Origin: a virus
Virus record (IMG/VR): IMGVR_UViG_3300009156_000035
Location: 1-55,020 of that record
Strand: one strand, 5' to 3'
Length of the DNA: 55,020 nucleotides
Shown: in pieces, positions 15,568 to 23,424 of the stretch
Numbering within the stretch: the stretch's first letter is position 1
How the letters are laid out: each line of letters opens with the position of its first letter
Position numbers and translations under genes: made by a program
The notes under the pieces: generated by a model
Databases searched by the model: none
Told to the model about the DNA's origin: nothing
Seen by the model: the letters and a program-made list of their open reading frames with translations, nothing else

Positions 15568-15746
15568 CAGATCACCAGCAGTAGCTTCCCGGCGCAGATC
15601 AGCCAGGCTACGTAATACGCCAGGTGCCGCAGTGATGGCGCTGGCACTGCTTCATGCTTGCGCCTCGGCTGGTTGTCAGCGGCTTCGACCAGCGGTGGAG
15701 CCTGAGTAGGCAGAGCAGGCGTCTCATGGGGGTGCCTTTCGCTCAC
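15564..15746 (-). CDS. Small C-terminally anchored membrane protein
   Basis: 60 residues; polar Pro-rich N-terminal half, then a hydrophobic C-terminal stretch (LAYYVAWLICAGKLLLVIW) at the very end. GTG start overlapping the preceding TGA. Function unknown. Confidence 0.5.
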   Translation of the reverse strand: MSERHPHETPALPTQAPPLVEAADNQPRRKHEAVPAPSLRHLAYYVAWLICAGKLLLVIW

Positions 15747-16366
15747 GGTGCAGGTGGGGGTGGAGGCGTCGTCACGGTGACGGTCACCTCGTGCGTCACG
15801 GTCACGGGCGGCAACGTGACTGTCTGAGTCTGGGTTTGCGTCTGGGTCTGAGTCTGGGTGACCGTCTCCCTTGCGGTGCGTACCTCGGTCTCCGTCTGGC
15901 TAGGAAGCGTGATCTCGCGGGTGTTGGTGATCGTCTGGCCGGGCAGCTGCACCGTGGAGCCGGGCAAGGTGGTGGTCGAGCCGGGGCGGGTGATCACGCG
16001 CTCGCGTGTCTGCGTCACCGTCTGCGTGTCCGTCATCACGACGCTGCGCGTGCGCACGGGTCCCTTGACCAGCTTCGTCTTCGTCTCCACCTGAGTGGTG
16101 GTGGGGCCGGGGATGCGGACGAGGACGTTCTTGCCGTTGCGCCTTACGGTCACGACGTGCGTCTCGGTGGGGCCGGACACTGTCTTGATCGGCAGGGTGG
16201 TGGTGATCGTCTGCGCTGGCTGGTTAGGGCGGCGGATGGTGATCACGCGCTCCGTCACCACGTAGGTGCTTGAGTCGGCAGCGACCAGCTCACCTGCGAA
16301 CAGGTAGCCGCCGATCGTCAGCACGAGCGCCAGCAGCGTGATCAGGATCAGCTTCCACTGGCTCAT
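15743..16366 (-). CDS. Membrane-anchored Thr/Val-rich stalk protein
   Basis: 207 residues from the ATG at 16366 (ATGA overlap). Residues 5-25 form one transmembrane helix (LILITLLALVLTIGGYLFAG); the remaining 180 are outside the membrane if the short N-terminus is inside. The outer part is made of Thr/Val/Gln strands, with paired P(G/S)xTxT(Q/T) units, a run of six TQ dipeptides near residue 175 and a proline tail. It resembles a fibrous stalk. A role in changing the host surface, for example superinfection exclusion, is only a guess. Confidence 0.6.
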   Translation of the reverse strand: MSQWKLILITLLALVLTIGGYLFAGELVAADSSTYVVTERVITIRRPNQPAQTITTTLPIKTVSGPTETHVVTVRRNGKNVLVRIPGPTTTQVETKTKLVKGPVRTRSVVMTDTQTVTQTRERVITRPGSTTTLPGSTVQLPGQTITNTREITLPSQTETEVRTARETVTQTQTQTQTQTQTVTLPPVTVTHEVTVTVTTPPPPPAP

Positions 16367-16635
16367 CGCAGTGGGGCTTCCGTCGTTGAGGTGAAGCTGT
16401 CGAGCGAGGAGCACCAGCCGACGACGACGTTCTCGGCCTGGTCGATGATCAGGTAGCCGTCCGGGAACGCGCCGGAGTGATGCGGGAAGCGCAGCCTCGG
16501 CAGCGCCCTGTTGAGCTGCTCCCAGTAGCCGGGTGCGTCAGGCGTGTACTCGACGATGCGGTAGATCGGGCGGGCCTTCTCGCGGACGCGGTTGACGATC
16601 AGCTCGCCGTCGCGCCGCCAGCTCAGCTCGCTCAC
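16363..16635 (-). CDS. Hypothetical protein, GWCSSL family copy 2
   Basis: 90 residues from the GTG at 16635 (GTGA overlap). Shares RALPRLRFP, FPDGYLIID and VVVGWCSSLDSF with the protein at 13383-13643. Duplicated family of unknown function. Confidence 0.6.
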   Translation of the reverse strand: MSELSWRRDGELIVNRVREKARPIYRIVEYTPDAPGYWEQLNRALPRLRFPHHSGAFPDGYLIIDQAENVVVGWCSSLDSFTSTTEAPLR

Positions 16636-17003
16636 GCCAGGCACTCCGGATGCTTCGTCTTCACGTGTCGCTGGAGGTTCACGAACGAGCGGTTGCAGTG
16701 CGGGCAGACGCCGTGCTCGGCGCGCTTGATCCGCTTGTTCGCCTTCGTCAGCGCGCCCTTCGTCGCCCGTAGCGATGCTTCCTTCTGGTCAAGCTCGGCG
16801 CGTACCGCTGCCTCGCGGTCGAGAGCGCGCTTGAGCTTCTTCTCAGTCGTCTCGGTGTAGTGCCACTGGTGCCCTCGCGGGCAGTAGATCGACACTCGTT
16901 CGCTGTCGAGCGCCAGCCGGTTGAGACTCTCGGGGATCGCGAACGCGATTCCACAGGTGCAGTGCACGACGGTCAGTGTCTCGGTGTAGTTGAGCGCGGT
17001 CAT
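16632..17003 (-). CDS. Zinc-finger protein with coiled coil
   Basis: 123 residues. Three parts: an N-terminal zinc site with CTCG (about residue 15) and CPRGHQWH (about 41); a Lys/Ala/Glu coiled coil (55-95); and a C-terminal C2H2 finger, CPHCNRSF then LQRHVKTKH (100-120). This composition recurs in phages. Probably binds nucleic acid. ATG start at 17003. Confidence 0.65.
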   Translation of the reverse strand: MTALNYTETLTVVHCTCGIAFAIPESLNRLALDSERVSIYCPRGHQWHYTETTEKKLKRALDREAAVRAELDQKEASLRATKGALTKANKRIKRAEHGVCPHCNRSFVNLQRHVKTKHPECLA

Positions 17004-17290
17004 CGACGGCTCCTTCCGTGCTTGGAGCTGTAGAGGTACTTGGTGCCGCAGCCCTCGCAGCTGTAGTGGATGCGGATCTCCTTGCCGGGTGGGACTGTGC
17101 CGTAGTCATCGACCACCTCGACGTCACCGCATCTGCGACCACGGAGGCAGACCAGGTTCCAGCGCAGCCAGCGCTTCATCCCTTCCAGCTCGCCTTCCGT
17201 TTCGATCTTGTCTGGCTCGGGCGGCTCGCTGACAGGGACCAGCTTTGTTTCACCTGGCTGCAAGCGGATCTCGGGGTCCTCTGGCCTCAT
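17000..17290 (-). CDS. Zinc-ribbon-like small protein
   Basis: 96 residues from the ATG at 17290 (ATGA overlap). N-terminal acidic Pro/Glu region, then LVCLRGRRCGD and CEGCGTKYLY, two pairs that could hold zinc, and a basic tail. Unknown function. Confidence 0.55.
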   Translation of the reverse strand: MRPEDPEIRLQPGETKLVPVSEPPEPDKIETEGELEGMKRWLRWNLVCLRGRRCGDVEVVDDYGTVPPGKEIRIHYSCEGCGTKYLYSSKHGRSRR

Positions 17291-17547
17291 GTGCGTGCGC
17301 GGGGGTTCGTTGGAGCTACCTCGACTAGCTTCCTGTACTTCTCGTAGCGGCTCCACCAGTCCTCGGCCGTCGACATGCTGCGTGGAAGGCGGTTCTTCGG
17401 GCCGTTCCAGCCCTCGCACCAGAGCCAGTACGCGTCGAGCGCCTGGAGCATCCGTCGCGTGTAGTGACGCAGGTCGTCGAGCGCCTCCTCGGCCTCGTCG
17501 GCGCGCAGGCAGGCGGCGTCGTACGGTGACAGCACGTCGTCTCTCAT
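17287..17547 (-). CDS. Hypothetical helical protein
   Basis: 86 residues, ATGA overlap at the start. Helical, with acidic N-terminal half (ADEAEEALDDLRHYTRRML) and several Trp residues (YWLWCEGWNG). No family recognised. Confidence 0.55.
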   Translation of the reverse strand: MRDDVLSPYDAACLRADEAEEALDDLRHYTRRMLQALDAYWLWCEGWNGPKNRLPRSMSTAEDWWSRYEKYRKLVEVAPTNPRART

Positions 17548-17756
17548 TCGTCATCCTTCTTCCCGAAGATCGCAGCGAAGTCGGGCATTTGGATCTGCGG
17601 CTGGAGGATCATCCGCCACCACTCCAGTAGCAGCGCCTCGACGCAGCCCTCGGGGATCGACGTCGTCTTGAGCGCCGCGTGCATGATCTCCAGCATCTCG
17701 GCCTGCTTGCGTGTCGTGTGGCGCATCTCCTGCGCCGTGTCGGCGTCAAGGCTCAT
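17544..17756 (-). CDS. Hypothetical helical protein
   Basis: 70 residues, MSLDADTAQEMRHTTRKQAE, then a Trp-containing helix (VEALLLEWWRMIL). Start overlaps the previous TGA as ATGA. No domain recognised. Confidence 0.55.
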   Translation of the reverse strand: MSLDADTAQEMRHTTRKQAEMLEIMHAALKTTSIPEGCVEALLLEWWRMILQPQIQMPDFAAIFGKKDDE

Positions 17757-18043
17757 GTCAGATCCGTGCTGCGGCCTTCGCAGCGATAGACGGCTGGGTG
17801 CAGCTTCAGCGGCTCCTTCAGGACGTGCTCGCGCCAGAGGTGAGCCGGGTGCGCGTAGCGGTTCTCACAGGTCTGGCTTGCGATGGATGCGTTCGGGTCA
17901 TGCGCAGCCGTCGCCACTGCGGTCGCGAGCGCCTGTAGCTCACCGACGTCGCGAGCGAGCGCCTTCGCTTCCTGCCCATGCCGGTACGCGCGCAGGTTGA
18001 GGTTCGAGATGGTGCCCATCAGCAGGCTCAGGTCGCTTCTCAT
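17753..18043 (-). CDS. Hypothetical protein
   Basis: 96 residues from the ATG at 18043 (ATGA overlap). Helical N-terminal 60 residues, then a His/Cys-containing part (CENRYAHPAHLWREHV, VYRCEGR). Function unknown. Confidence 0.55.
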   Translation of the reverse strand: MRSDLSLLMGTISNLNLRAYRHGQEAKALARDVGELQALATAVATAAHDPNASIASQTCENRYAHPAHLWREHVLKEPLKLHPAVYRCEGRSTDLT

Positions 18044-18186
18044 CGCAGGCGCTCCTTGAACCATTCGATCGTCCGGTCGATGTCGCTCGCCCATGGCTCC
18101 TCTCGCAGCGAGAGGCAGAGCAGGACGCCGAGGATCACGAGGGCGCTGACGGCGATGCCGTAGATGATCCAGTCGGTGGTGGTCAC
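18040..18186 (-). CDS. Small single-pass membrane protein
   Basis: 48 residues, GTG at 18186 overlapping the previous TGA, stop overlapping the next ATG. Residues 6-26 are a transmembrane helix (WIIYGIAVSALVILGVLLCL); the amphipathic C-terminus contains DRTIEWFKERLR. Function unknown. Confidence 0.55.
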   Translation of the reverse strand: MTTTDWIIYGIAVSALVILGVLLCLSLREEPWASDIDRTIEWFKERLR

Positions 18187-18455
18187 GTGCCGCTCTCCCA
18201 CAGGTACGGGTCTTCGGGCGATCCTGGGTTCGTGGGGCGCTCGTCGAGCAGGTGCAGCTGCGCTTCGAGCGCGCGGCTGCAGCGCTCCCAGAACTTGCTC
18301 GGGTAGCGAACCCCGACGCGCTTGAGGACATCGTTGGCCGCGTCCATCAGCTGGTCGGCGCGCTCGTCCGGCACGTCGCCGTGGCTGACCGCGTGCGCGC
18401 AGCTGAGCGCCACCAGCTCCACCAGGTCGTCGCCCGTGATCTCGTAGCGGATCAC
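18183..18455 (-). CDS. Hypothetical protein
   Basis: 90 residues, GTG start overlapping the previous TGA. Two helices (LVELVALSCAHAVSHG and ADQLMDAANDVLKRVG) followed by a polar C-terminus. No family recognised. Confidence 0.55.
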   Translation of the reverse strand: MIRYEITGDDLVELVALSCAHAVSHGDVPDERADQLMDAANDVLKRVGVRYPSKFWERCSRALEAQLHLLDERPTNPGSPEDPYLWESGT

Positions 18456-19252
18456 GGGTCGCCCATCATCTTCTTGATCGACGCCGCGAACATCTCGAAC
18501 ACCGGGTCGCCCTTCTTCGGCGCTGCGGGCAGCGTCTTCTTGACCGGGTCGCCCATCGACGTCACGTCGATCGGCTCGTCCACGACGCCCGTGCTCCACT
18601 CCTCCGCCGCCGTCTGCGCCAGCTCCGACATCGGCTCAGGCTCGGGTGGGTCGAGCACGACGATCGGGATCCCGTACAGCTCGGCCGTCAGCTTCAGCTC
18701 GTCGACGATCTCGTACGGCGCGAGCAGGCTCTTCGGGTAGGCGTACTGTGCGCGCACACCGTTCGACCCAGGGACGACGTTGCCCCAGAGGGCCACCTCG
18801 GCGATGACGCCTTCCGGCTTCACGTAGCTGAGGCAGTCCGACGGCTGCGAGACGGCGTAGATGCCGCAGGTGCAGCCCTGCGCCGGGGCCTCGTGCGTCA
18901 GCGGCTCCCAGCTCCAGCTCCAGCCGGGGGGCAGCGGGTTGCTCGGCTTGACGTTGACGGGCGCTTGAGTCGGCATGCTGGAGGAGGAGGAGACGACCGA
19001 AGTAACCGCCACGAGACGACCAGCGGGCACCGTCTTCGTCGCGTCCATCTCGCGCGGCTTGCCCTCGACCGGCACCCAGCTCCACTGCGACAGCCCGCGC
19101 GTGCACACCGCCTCCAGGCGGTGCTTCGCTGGCCACTGGATCGACTCGCTCGGGGACCAGAGCGTTCCGTCGCGGCTGATGTTGAGCGCCTTGAAGCCCT
19201 TGTACGGTTCGATGCTGTCCGGGACGACCGGCAGCTCCAGGATCTCGCTCAC
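18452..19252 (-). CDS. Conserved CTCGIYA-type protein
   Basis: 266 residues from the GTG at 19252. Follows a pattern seen in many actinobacterial and phage proteins of unknown function: FKALNISRDGTLWSP, W-x-P-x-H, then HEAPAQGCTCGIYA at about 125, then VALWGNVVPGSNGVRAQYA. The Cys pair may be structural. The last 60 residues are a low-complexity tail containing SMGDPVKK. The biochemical role is not known. Confidence 0.65.
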   Translation of the reverse strand: MSEILELPVVPDSIEPYKGFKALNISRDGTLWSPSESIQWPAKHRLEAVCTRGLSQWSWVPVEGKPREMDATKTVPAGRLVAVTSVVSSSSSMPTQAPVNVKPSNPLPPGWSWSWEPLTHEAPAQGCTCGIYAVSQPSDCLSYVKPEGVIAEVALWGNVVPGSNGVRAQYAYPKSLLAPYEIVDELKLTAELYGIPIVVLDPPEPEPMSELAQTAAEEWSTGVVDEPIDVTSMGDPVKKTLPAAPKKGDPVFEMFAASIKKMMGDP

Positions 19253-19512
19253 GCTGTCACCGCCTCGGCGCAGAGGTGCCTCAGCCCTCGGGTGATCGTG
19301 CAGGTCGGACACCCGCAGCCGAAGTCGAAGTCGTCGGGCAGAGCTGCGCGAATCTCAGTCGCCCACTCCCCCACGAACGTGGAGAGCGCGTCGTGGCTCA
19401 TCTTCTGCAGATCGGCTTCCTCCACCCACGCGAGCAGGTCGGCGCTGCCGGTCTCGTCGATCAGCTTGCGCACGGCGAGCCGACGGCGGGCACGCTCCTG
19501 GTATGCGCTCAC
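19249..19512 (-). CDS. Hypothetical protein with Cys cluster
   Basis: 87 residues from the GTG at 19512. Helical, with CGCPTC followed by RGLRHLC near the C-terminus, possibly a zinc site. Unknown function. Confidence 0.55.
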   Translation of the reverse strand: MSAYQERARRRLAVRKLIDETGSADLLAWVEEADLQKMSHDALSTFVGEWATEIRAALPDDFDFGCGCPTCTITRGLRHLCAEAVTA

Positions 19513-19697
19513 AGCAGCGTCTCCTGCTTCGGCGCGATGCCGAGCTTCATCAGCCGGATGCACGAGTCGTGGGCGAGCTGGCCCGTCTGGGTGGCGAGGG
19601 TCATGCCCTTCGCCCCGTGCGGGCTGACCCAGCCGATCGACTCGCGCCAGGCCTGCCTCGGCTCCGTGATCTCTTCACCGCAGAGCTTGCAGGTCAC
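19509..19697 (-). CDS. Small zinc-ribbon-like protein
   Basis: 62 residues from the GTG at 19697 (GTGA overlap). CKLCGEEI at the N-terminus and HDSCIRLM later give C-x2-C and H-x2-C pairs suited to one zinc. Unknown function. Confidence 0.55.
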   Translation of the reverse strand: MTCKLCGEEITEPRQAWRESIGWVSPHGAKGMTLATQTGQLAHDSCIRLMKLGIAPKQETLL

Positions 19698-19879
19698 GCG
19701 GCCTCCCAGTCGGTCCAGCTCCAACCGCACTCGGTCTTGCTGGTTCCCATCACGGGCTTGTGCACGTAGCCCTTCGGCGAGACGACGTACGGACGGATCA
19801 TCCGCGTCGGCGCGGTCACGTCCTCCAGGCTGACGGCGTGGCCGTAGCAGCGGCGGCAGACCTTCTTCGGGGTGGTCAT
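19694..19879 (-). CDS. Small Cys-containing protein
   Basis: 61 residues, MTTPKKVCRRCYGHAVSLED, with C-x2-C near the start and a C-terminal TECGWSWTDWEA. ATGA overlap with the upstream gene. Function unknown. Confidence 0.55.
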   Translation of the reverse strand: MTTPKKVCRRCYGHAVSLEDVTAPTRMIRPYVVSPKGYVHKPVMGTSKTECGWSWTDWEAA

Positions 19880-20019
19880 GCGGGCACCGCCGCAGGCACC
19901 GGCTCCTCGACGGGAGCTTCGACCGGCTCGGCCTCGACCGGCGCAGGCTCGCGCTCAGCGGGCACCGGGTCCTCGACCGGTTCGATCACGATCATGGGCT
20001 TCTCCGTCCCGATCTCCAT
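19876..20019 (-). CDS. Pro/Glu/Val-rich small protein
   Basis: 47 residues; TAGGAGG lies before the ATG. After MEIGTEKPMIVIEP the chain is a repeat-like series of PVE, EPA and EPV units, probably unfolded and extended. Function unknown. Confidence 0.5.
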   Translation of the reverse strand: MEIGTEKPMIVIEPVEDPVPAEREPAPVEAEPVEAPVEEPVPAAVPA

Positions 20020-20027
20020 CACGCCTC

Positions 20028-20096
20028 CTACCAGTCGCGGATCCCGCCGACTCCTCGGCGAACCCAGGTTCGGATGGTCTCGACGAGCCGTCTCAT
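20028..20096 (-). CDS. 22-residue micro-ORF
   Basis: MRRLVETIRTWVRRGVGG and four more residues. Start overlaps the TGA of the SPFH gene as ATGA, and the ribosome-binding site of the next gene follows its stop. Basic amphipathic helix. Real translation is not proved. Confidence 0.4.
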   Translation of the reverse strand: MRRLVETIRTWVRRGVGGIRDW

Positions 20097-20986
20097 CGAC
20101 CGGCTCCCGGCACCACAACCGCGCCACTCCCTCCAGGCCAACAGCTGAAGCCTGCCGGAAGAGGGGTGCCCTTGGCAACCATGTCGAGGCACTTCGAGAC
20201 GAGCACGTTCGGCTCCCTGGAGATCGTCGCCGTCAGCGCCTTGTTCGCCTCGGCCTCCTTGATCGCCGTCTGCACCCGCTGGCCAGCGATCCGGGTGTCC
20301 GCCTTCGCGGCCTGGTACTGGTTGATCTTCGTCTGCGTCTGCTTGTCGTGGTGCACGATCGGGATGAACACCGAGAGGATCTCAATCTGCTCGCCCACGC
20401 GATCGACGAGGGTGTCGTGCGTCCGCTTGCTCAGCTCTTCGAGCGATGGCCCGGCTGCAGGCGCGTCGGTGTTGACCGCCGCGAGCGGGTTGTAGTCGAC
20501 GAAGACGTCGTTGAGAGACTGATTCAGGTCGCGGACGACCAATGACTCGCGAACGTGCTCGAAGCCCCTGTAGTCGCGATACAGCGCCTCTGCGGCTAGC
20601 TGACGGATGCGCCAGCGGATGGTCACGTCGAGGCAGGCGACCGACTGGTTGCCGATGCGGACGTCGATCCCGTTGTTGTCGCGCCCGCCGTCCTCGCGGC
20701 AGAGGAAGTTGTCCGTCTGGATCGCGCCGTCCATCTCGTGCACCTTCTGCCACGGCCACTTGTGGTGCAGCCCGTTGTCGAGGTTGCCGACCGGCTTGTT
20801 GAAGGTCGTGACGACGCCCACCTGCTTGGTGTGGACGATCACGAAGTTGGAGACGATCAGGCAGGCCAGCGACAACGCGGCGACGCCGATCGTGAGCGAC
20901 CACTTGTAGTTGACCGGCGGGTTCGGGAGCGCCAGGCAGATCAGCGCCACCACTCCCAGGATCAGCGCGAAAACGAAGAGGTACAC
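20093..20986 (-). CDS. SPFH/Band 7 (prohibitin-like) membrane protein
   Basis: 297 residues from the GTG at 20986. Two transmembrane helices (residues 1-20 and about 30-52), then the SPFH domain: VHTKQVGVVTTFNKPVG, followed by GLHHKWPWQKVH, the stretch that marks prohibitin-like proteins. A helical, Ala/Lys/Glu-rich region follows (QYQAAKADTRIAGQRV, IKEAEANKAL). SPFH proteins form ring assemblies on membranes and often control proteolysis or membrane stress. Phage copies are known; their task in infection is unclear. Weak start context, so an upstream start is possible. Confidence 0.8.
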   Translation of the reverse strand: MYLFVFALILGVVALICLALPNPPVNYKWSLTIGVAALSLACLIVSNFVIVHTKQVGVVTTFNKPVGNLDNGLHHKWPWQKVHEMDGAIQTDNFLCREDGGRDNNGIDVRIGNQSVACLDVTIRWRIRQLAAEALYRDYRGFEHVRESLVVRDLNQSLNDVFVDYNPLAAVNTDAPAAGPSLEELSKRTHDTLVDRVGEQIEILSVFIPIVHHDKQTQTKINQYQAAKADTRIAGQRVQTAIKEAEANKALTATISREPNVLVSKCLDMVAKGTPLPAGFSCWPGGSGAVVVPGAGR

Positions 20987-20991
20987 GACGG

Positions 20992-21390
20992 CTACCGGTA
21001 CGCCCGCGAGCGCGGCGAGGTGCCGAACAGGAACTCGCGGCGCAGCAGGTTCGCCATCATCGGGTCGCCCAGCCGGTAGCGCGCGGTCACGTGCGACATC
21101 ACGTCGACCATCGACTCGTCCGGCACCCGCTCGACCGCGCCCAGCGCAGCCGCCTGCCGCTTCGCCTTGACGACCCGCTGGCCCGACGGAGTGAGGATCC
21201 AGCACTTCGCCTGCTCGTCGAAGTCGAACATGCCGAAGCGCCGCATCCAGGCCGCGCGTACCGCCGCGCCCTGAACGCCCGCGCCTCCGAGGCCAAGCGC
21301 CTCGCTCAGGCCGTGCGACGTCAGCCCGCCGTCCTTCTCGACCGCGAGCATCAGGTCAAGGTCGCGGAACTCCATCAGTCCAACGCTCAT
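20992..21390 (-). CDS. Winged-helix-like protein
   Basis: 132 residues, ATGA overlap. Residues 8-75 resemble a winged helix: helix pair DLDLMLAVEKDG and SHGLSEALGLG, then a wing (FDEQAKCWILTPSGQRVVKAKR). Likely DNA-binding; may regulate nearby genes. Confidence 0.5.
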   Translation of the reverse strand: MSVGLMEFRDLDLMLAVEKDGGLTSHGLSEALGLGGAGVQGAAVRAAWMRRFGMFDFDEQAKCWILTPSGQRVVKAKRQAAALGAVERVPDESMVDVMSHVTARYRLGDPMMANLLRREFLFGTSPRSRAYR

Positions 21391-21791
21391 CGGATCACCT
21401 CGTAGGTCTTCTGGCCTCCACGGCCGGTCTTGACGAGCCGCAGCTCGCCGTTCTCATGCATCACGCGGAGCGCCTGGGCCACGGTGGCCTCCGACGGCAG
21501 CCGCTGGGTGTAGGTGCGCGCCAGGCCTGACGGCGTGAACGGAGCACCGTTCACCTCGGCGACGACCGCGCGCACCAGCTCCACGCTTGCGGCGCTGACC
21601 ACGTACTTCTTCTTGTCGCTCGGCTTCGGCTTACGGTCGGACGGCCCGATCGCCTCCGGCGCGAGCGAGGAGACCGCCCGCCGGAGCTTCTCGCGCTTCT
21701 CGCGCAGGCCCACGATCGTCTCCATCGCCGCCTTGTACTCGGCCTCGACGCGCTCGTACTCCTCGACGAGCGGCTTGACGTAATCATCCAT
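21387..21791 (-). CDS. Coiled-coil plus winged-helix protein
   Basis: 134 residues. A coiled coil (residues 5-42), a basic linker (SDRKPKPSDKKK), then a winged-helix-like domain (SVELVRAVVAEVNGAPFT, then LRVMHENGELRLVK). Likely a DNA-binding dimer. Starts with an ATG and overlaps the next gene upstream by eight bases. Confidence 0.55.
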   Translation of the reverse strand: MDDYVKPLVEEYERVEAEYKAAMETIVGLREKREKLRRAVSSLAPEAIGPSDRKPKPSDKKKYVVSAASVELVRAVVAEVNGAPFTPSGLARTYTQRLPSEATVAQALRVMHENGELRLVKTGRGGQKTYEVIR

Positions 21792-22092
21792 CGCGCTCGT
21801 CCTCCCGCTCGTAGCCGTTGGCGCGCATCCACGCCTGCCACCGGGGCAGGAGCTGGTGGAGTAGGTAGCGCGCGGCCAGCAGGATCTGAGACTGCCGCCA
21901 GAGGTCGGCCTCGCCGCCCCCGACGCTCATCGCCGACCAGCCGCCGCGTGGCCCGACCCTGCCGATGGACGCGCGCGGTGGTGCGCCGTTGTTCAGCGAC
22001 ACACGGATCGTGAGTCCCTCGACCGTCTGCTCGACGCCATCGTCCGTCACAACCCCGTCGATCCCGTCGTAGTCGAACGGCACGAAGCCCAT
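21784..22092 (-). CDS. Hypothetical protein
   Basis: 102 residues from the ATG at 22092, which overlaps the preceding TGA. Beta-rich first half with DDGVEQTVEGLTIRV, helical second half (LLAARYLLHQLLPRWQAWM). No family recognised. Confidence 0.55.
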   Translation of the reverse strand: MGFVPFDYDGIDGVVTDDGVEQTVEGLTIRVSLNNGAPPRASIGRVGPRGGWSAMSVGGGEADLWRQSQILLAARYLLHQLLPRWQAWMRANGYEREDERDG

Positions 22093-22232
22093 CACGCGGC
22101 CTCCGCGCACTCGGCGCAGACGTTCATGTTGCTGGTCGTCTGAGTGACGAAGTGCCGCCACAGGCCGGTGACGAAGCGCCGACACTGCGCGCAATGGTTG
22201 CGGTAGCCCGCGCACCAAACCCAGCCGGTCAT
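22092..22232 (-). CDS. Small zinc-knuckle protein
   Basis: 46 residues, MTGWVWCAGYRNHCAQCRRF, with a second pair CAEC near the end: two C-x2-C pairs for one zinc. TGATG overlaps on its downstream side. Function unknown. Confidence 0.55.
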   Translation of the reverse strand: MTGWVWCAGYRNHCAQCRRFVTGLWRHFVTQTTSNMNVCAECAEAA

Positions 22233-22426
22233 CAGACCTCCACCTCCTCTAGCACTTCGTCCGGGAGCAGCACCAGGACACGTCCCGGCCTCCCGGTCTC
22301 ACGGTGATGGCTGATCGCATCCTTGAGCGCGTCGACCAGGAGCTGCGGCAGAACGCGGCCGTCGGCAATCGCGCTGGCGACCTCGGGGGTCATGCACAGC
22401 TCGGCGTTGATCTCCCACGGCTTCAT
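22232..22426 (-). CDS. Hypothetical protein
   Basis: 64 residues from the ATG at 22426. Contains MTPEVASAIADGRVLPQLL and ends with an acidic DEVLEEVEV. Mostly helical; unknown role. Confidence 0.5.
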   Translation of the reverse strand: MKPWEINAELCMTPEVASAIADGRVLPQLLVDALKDAISHHRETGRPGRVLVLLPDEVLEEVEV

Positions 22427-22758
22427 CACAGCCCCCCGTCCGCGTCGGAGTAGACGGTGCCGGACGCCATGTCGACCGCGCCTCCGGCTGAGCGAGCGAA
22501 CTCCTCCAGGTCCTCGACGGCCCCGAGGTTGACGCCGTTGACGGCGAAGCGCCCGTCGCGCTCAGCGGCGCGCTCGGCGTAGGCCTCCCGCTCCAGCTCG
22601 TTGACGAGGTTGAGCGCCGTGAGGAACGCCGCCTGCCGCCCGGAGGCGAACTCTGCGTCAGCATCCCTACCCTCGGCGCGGCGCGTAGCCGCAACCTGTG
22701 CTGCAGCGTCAGCCGAAAGCCGCAGCCGCTCCCTAAGTGCTGTCACGTCGATCGTCAT
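22426..22758 (-). CDS. Hypothetical helical protein
   Basis: 110 residues from the ATG at 22758, preceded by GGAGGTGGTGAG and a TATACT box. Arg/Ala/Glu-rich helices (LRERLRLSADAAAQVAATRR). First gene of a unit that runs down to the SPFH gene and beyond. No family recognised. Confidence 0.55.
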   Translation of the reverse strand: MTIDVTALRERLRLSADAAAQVAATRRAEGRDADAEFASGRQAAFLTALNLVNELEREAYAERAAERDGRFAVNGVNLGAVEDLEEFARSAGGAVDMASGTVYSDADGGL

Positions 22759-22776
22759 CTCACCACCTCCACCCAC

Positions 22777-22782
22777 AGTATA
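22777..22782 (-). promoter_or_regulatory. TATACT promoter
   Basis: Minus strand CGTGCTATACTGTGGGTGGAGG, in which the box is followed by the ribosome-binding site of the gene starting at 22758. Confidence 0.6.
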
Positions 22783-22798
22783 GCACGATTGGCTTAGC

Positions 22799-23083
22799 TC
22801 ATTCGCAGCACCGGTCGCAGACAGAGACGGTTGTGAACTGGCCGCAGACCATGCAGGTGCCGCGCCTCGCGCCTTCCGGCCCCAGCGCCTTCTCGTACAG
22901 CTCGTACCGATCGCGGAAGTCGTAGCGCTGCTGGAGCTGTCGCACGAGGACGCGGTAGTCCGTCATCTCGACCGGGGGCTTGTCCAGCTCGCGCCGCACG
23001 CTGCCGACGACTACGTAGAGCACCAGGCCGATCAGGAACCAGAAGCCCAGGGCAGCGAGCAGGCCGAGGAGCGCGATCATCAT
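22799..23083 (-). CDS. Membrane protein with C-terminal zinc site
   Basis: 94 residues. N-terminal transmembrane helix (residues 2-26, LLGLLAALGFWFLIGLVLYV), a cytoplasmic charged part with ELYEKALGPEG, a variant of the LYxxALG motif, and a C-terminal four-Cys site (CMVC and CDRCC). Unknown function. Confidence 0.55.
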   Translation of the reverse strand: MMIALLGLLAALGFWFLIGLVLYVVVGSVRRELDKPPVEMTDYRVLVRQLQQRYDFRDRYELYEKALGPEGARRGTCMVCGQFTTVSVCDRCCE

Positions 23084-23376
23084 CCGAGGAACCCGAAGCG
23101 CCGCTGTAGCGGTCCCGCCGTCCAGGGTGCCTGCTGGTCAGCGATCAGCTGCGCGCGCTCGTCCTCGGTCAGCGTGATTCCCTGCTCAGCGAGCGCCGCT
23201 TCGAGATCCTGCATCGCGGGCACCGCGTGCTTGCCGTCGCCGATCCACCAGATGCACTCCTCCTCGTCCTCGGGCTGCGTGGCGGCGAAGATCTGCGCGA
23301 AGAACGTCCCCAGCGGGGGATCCCAGCCGACGGCGACCTCGCGCCGTCCGGTGTCTTCGATCACATAGCGACTCAC
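23080..23376 (-). CDS. Hypothetical protein
   Basis: 98 residues from the GTG at 23376, chosen because AGGAGGGAGG precedes it. Contains REVAVGWDPPLGTFFAQIF, a pattern seen in small uncharacterised actinobacterial proteins, and ends PLQRRFGFLG. Function unknown. Confidence 0.55.
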   Translation of the reverse strand: MSRYVIEDTGRREVAVGWDPPLGTFFAQIFAATQPEDEEECIWWIGDGKHAVPAMQDLEAALAEQGITLTEDERAQLIADQQAPWTAGPLQRRFGFLG

Positions 23377-23424
23377 TGTGCCCTCCCTCCTCACTGGATT
23401 GTTCTCCAGCTCCTCGTATCCCAC

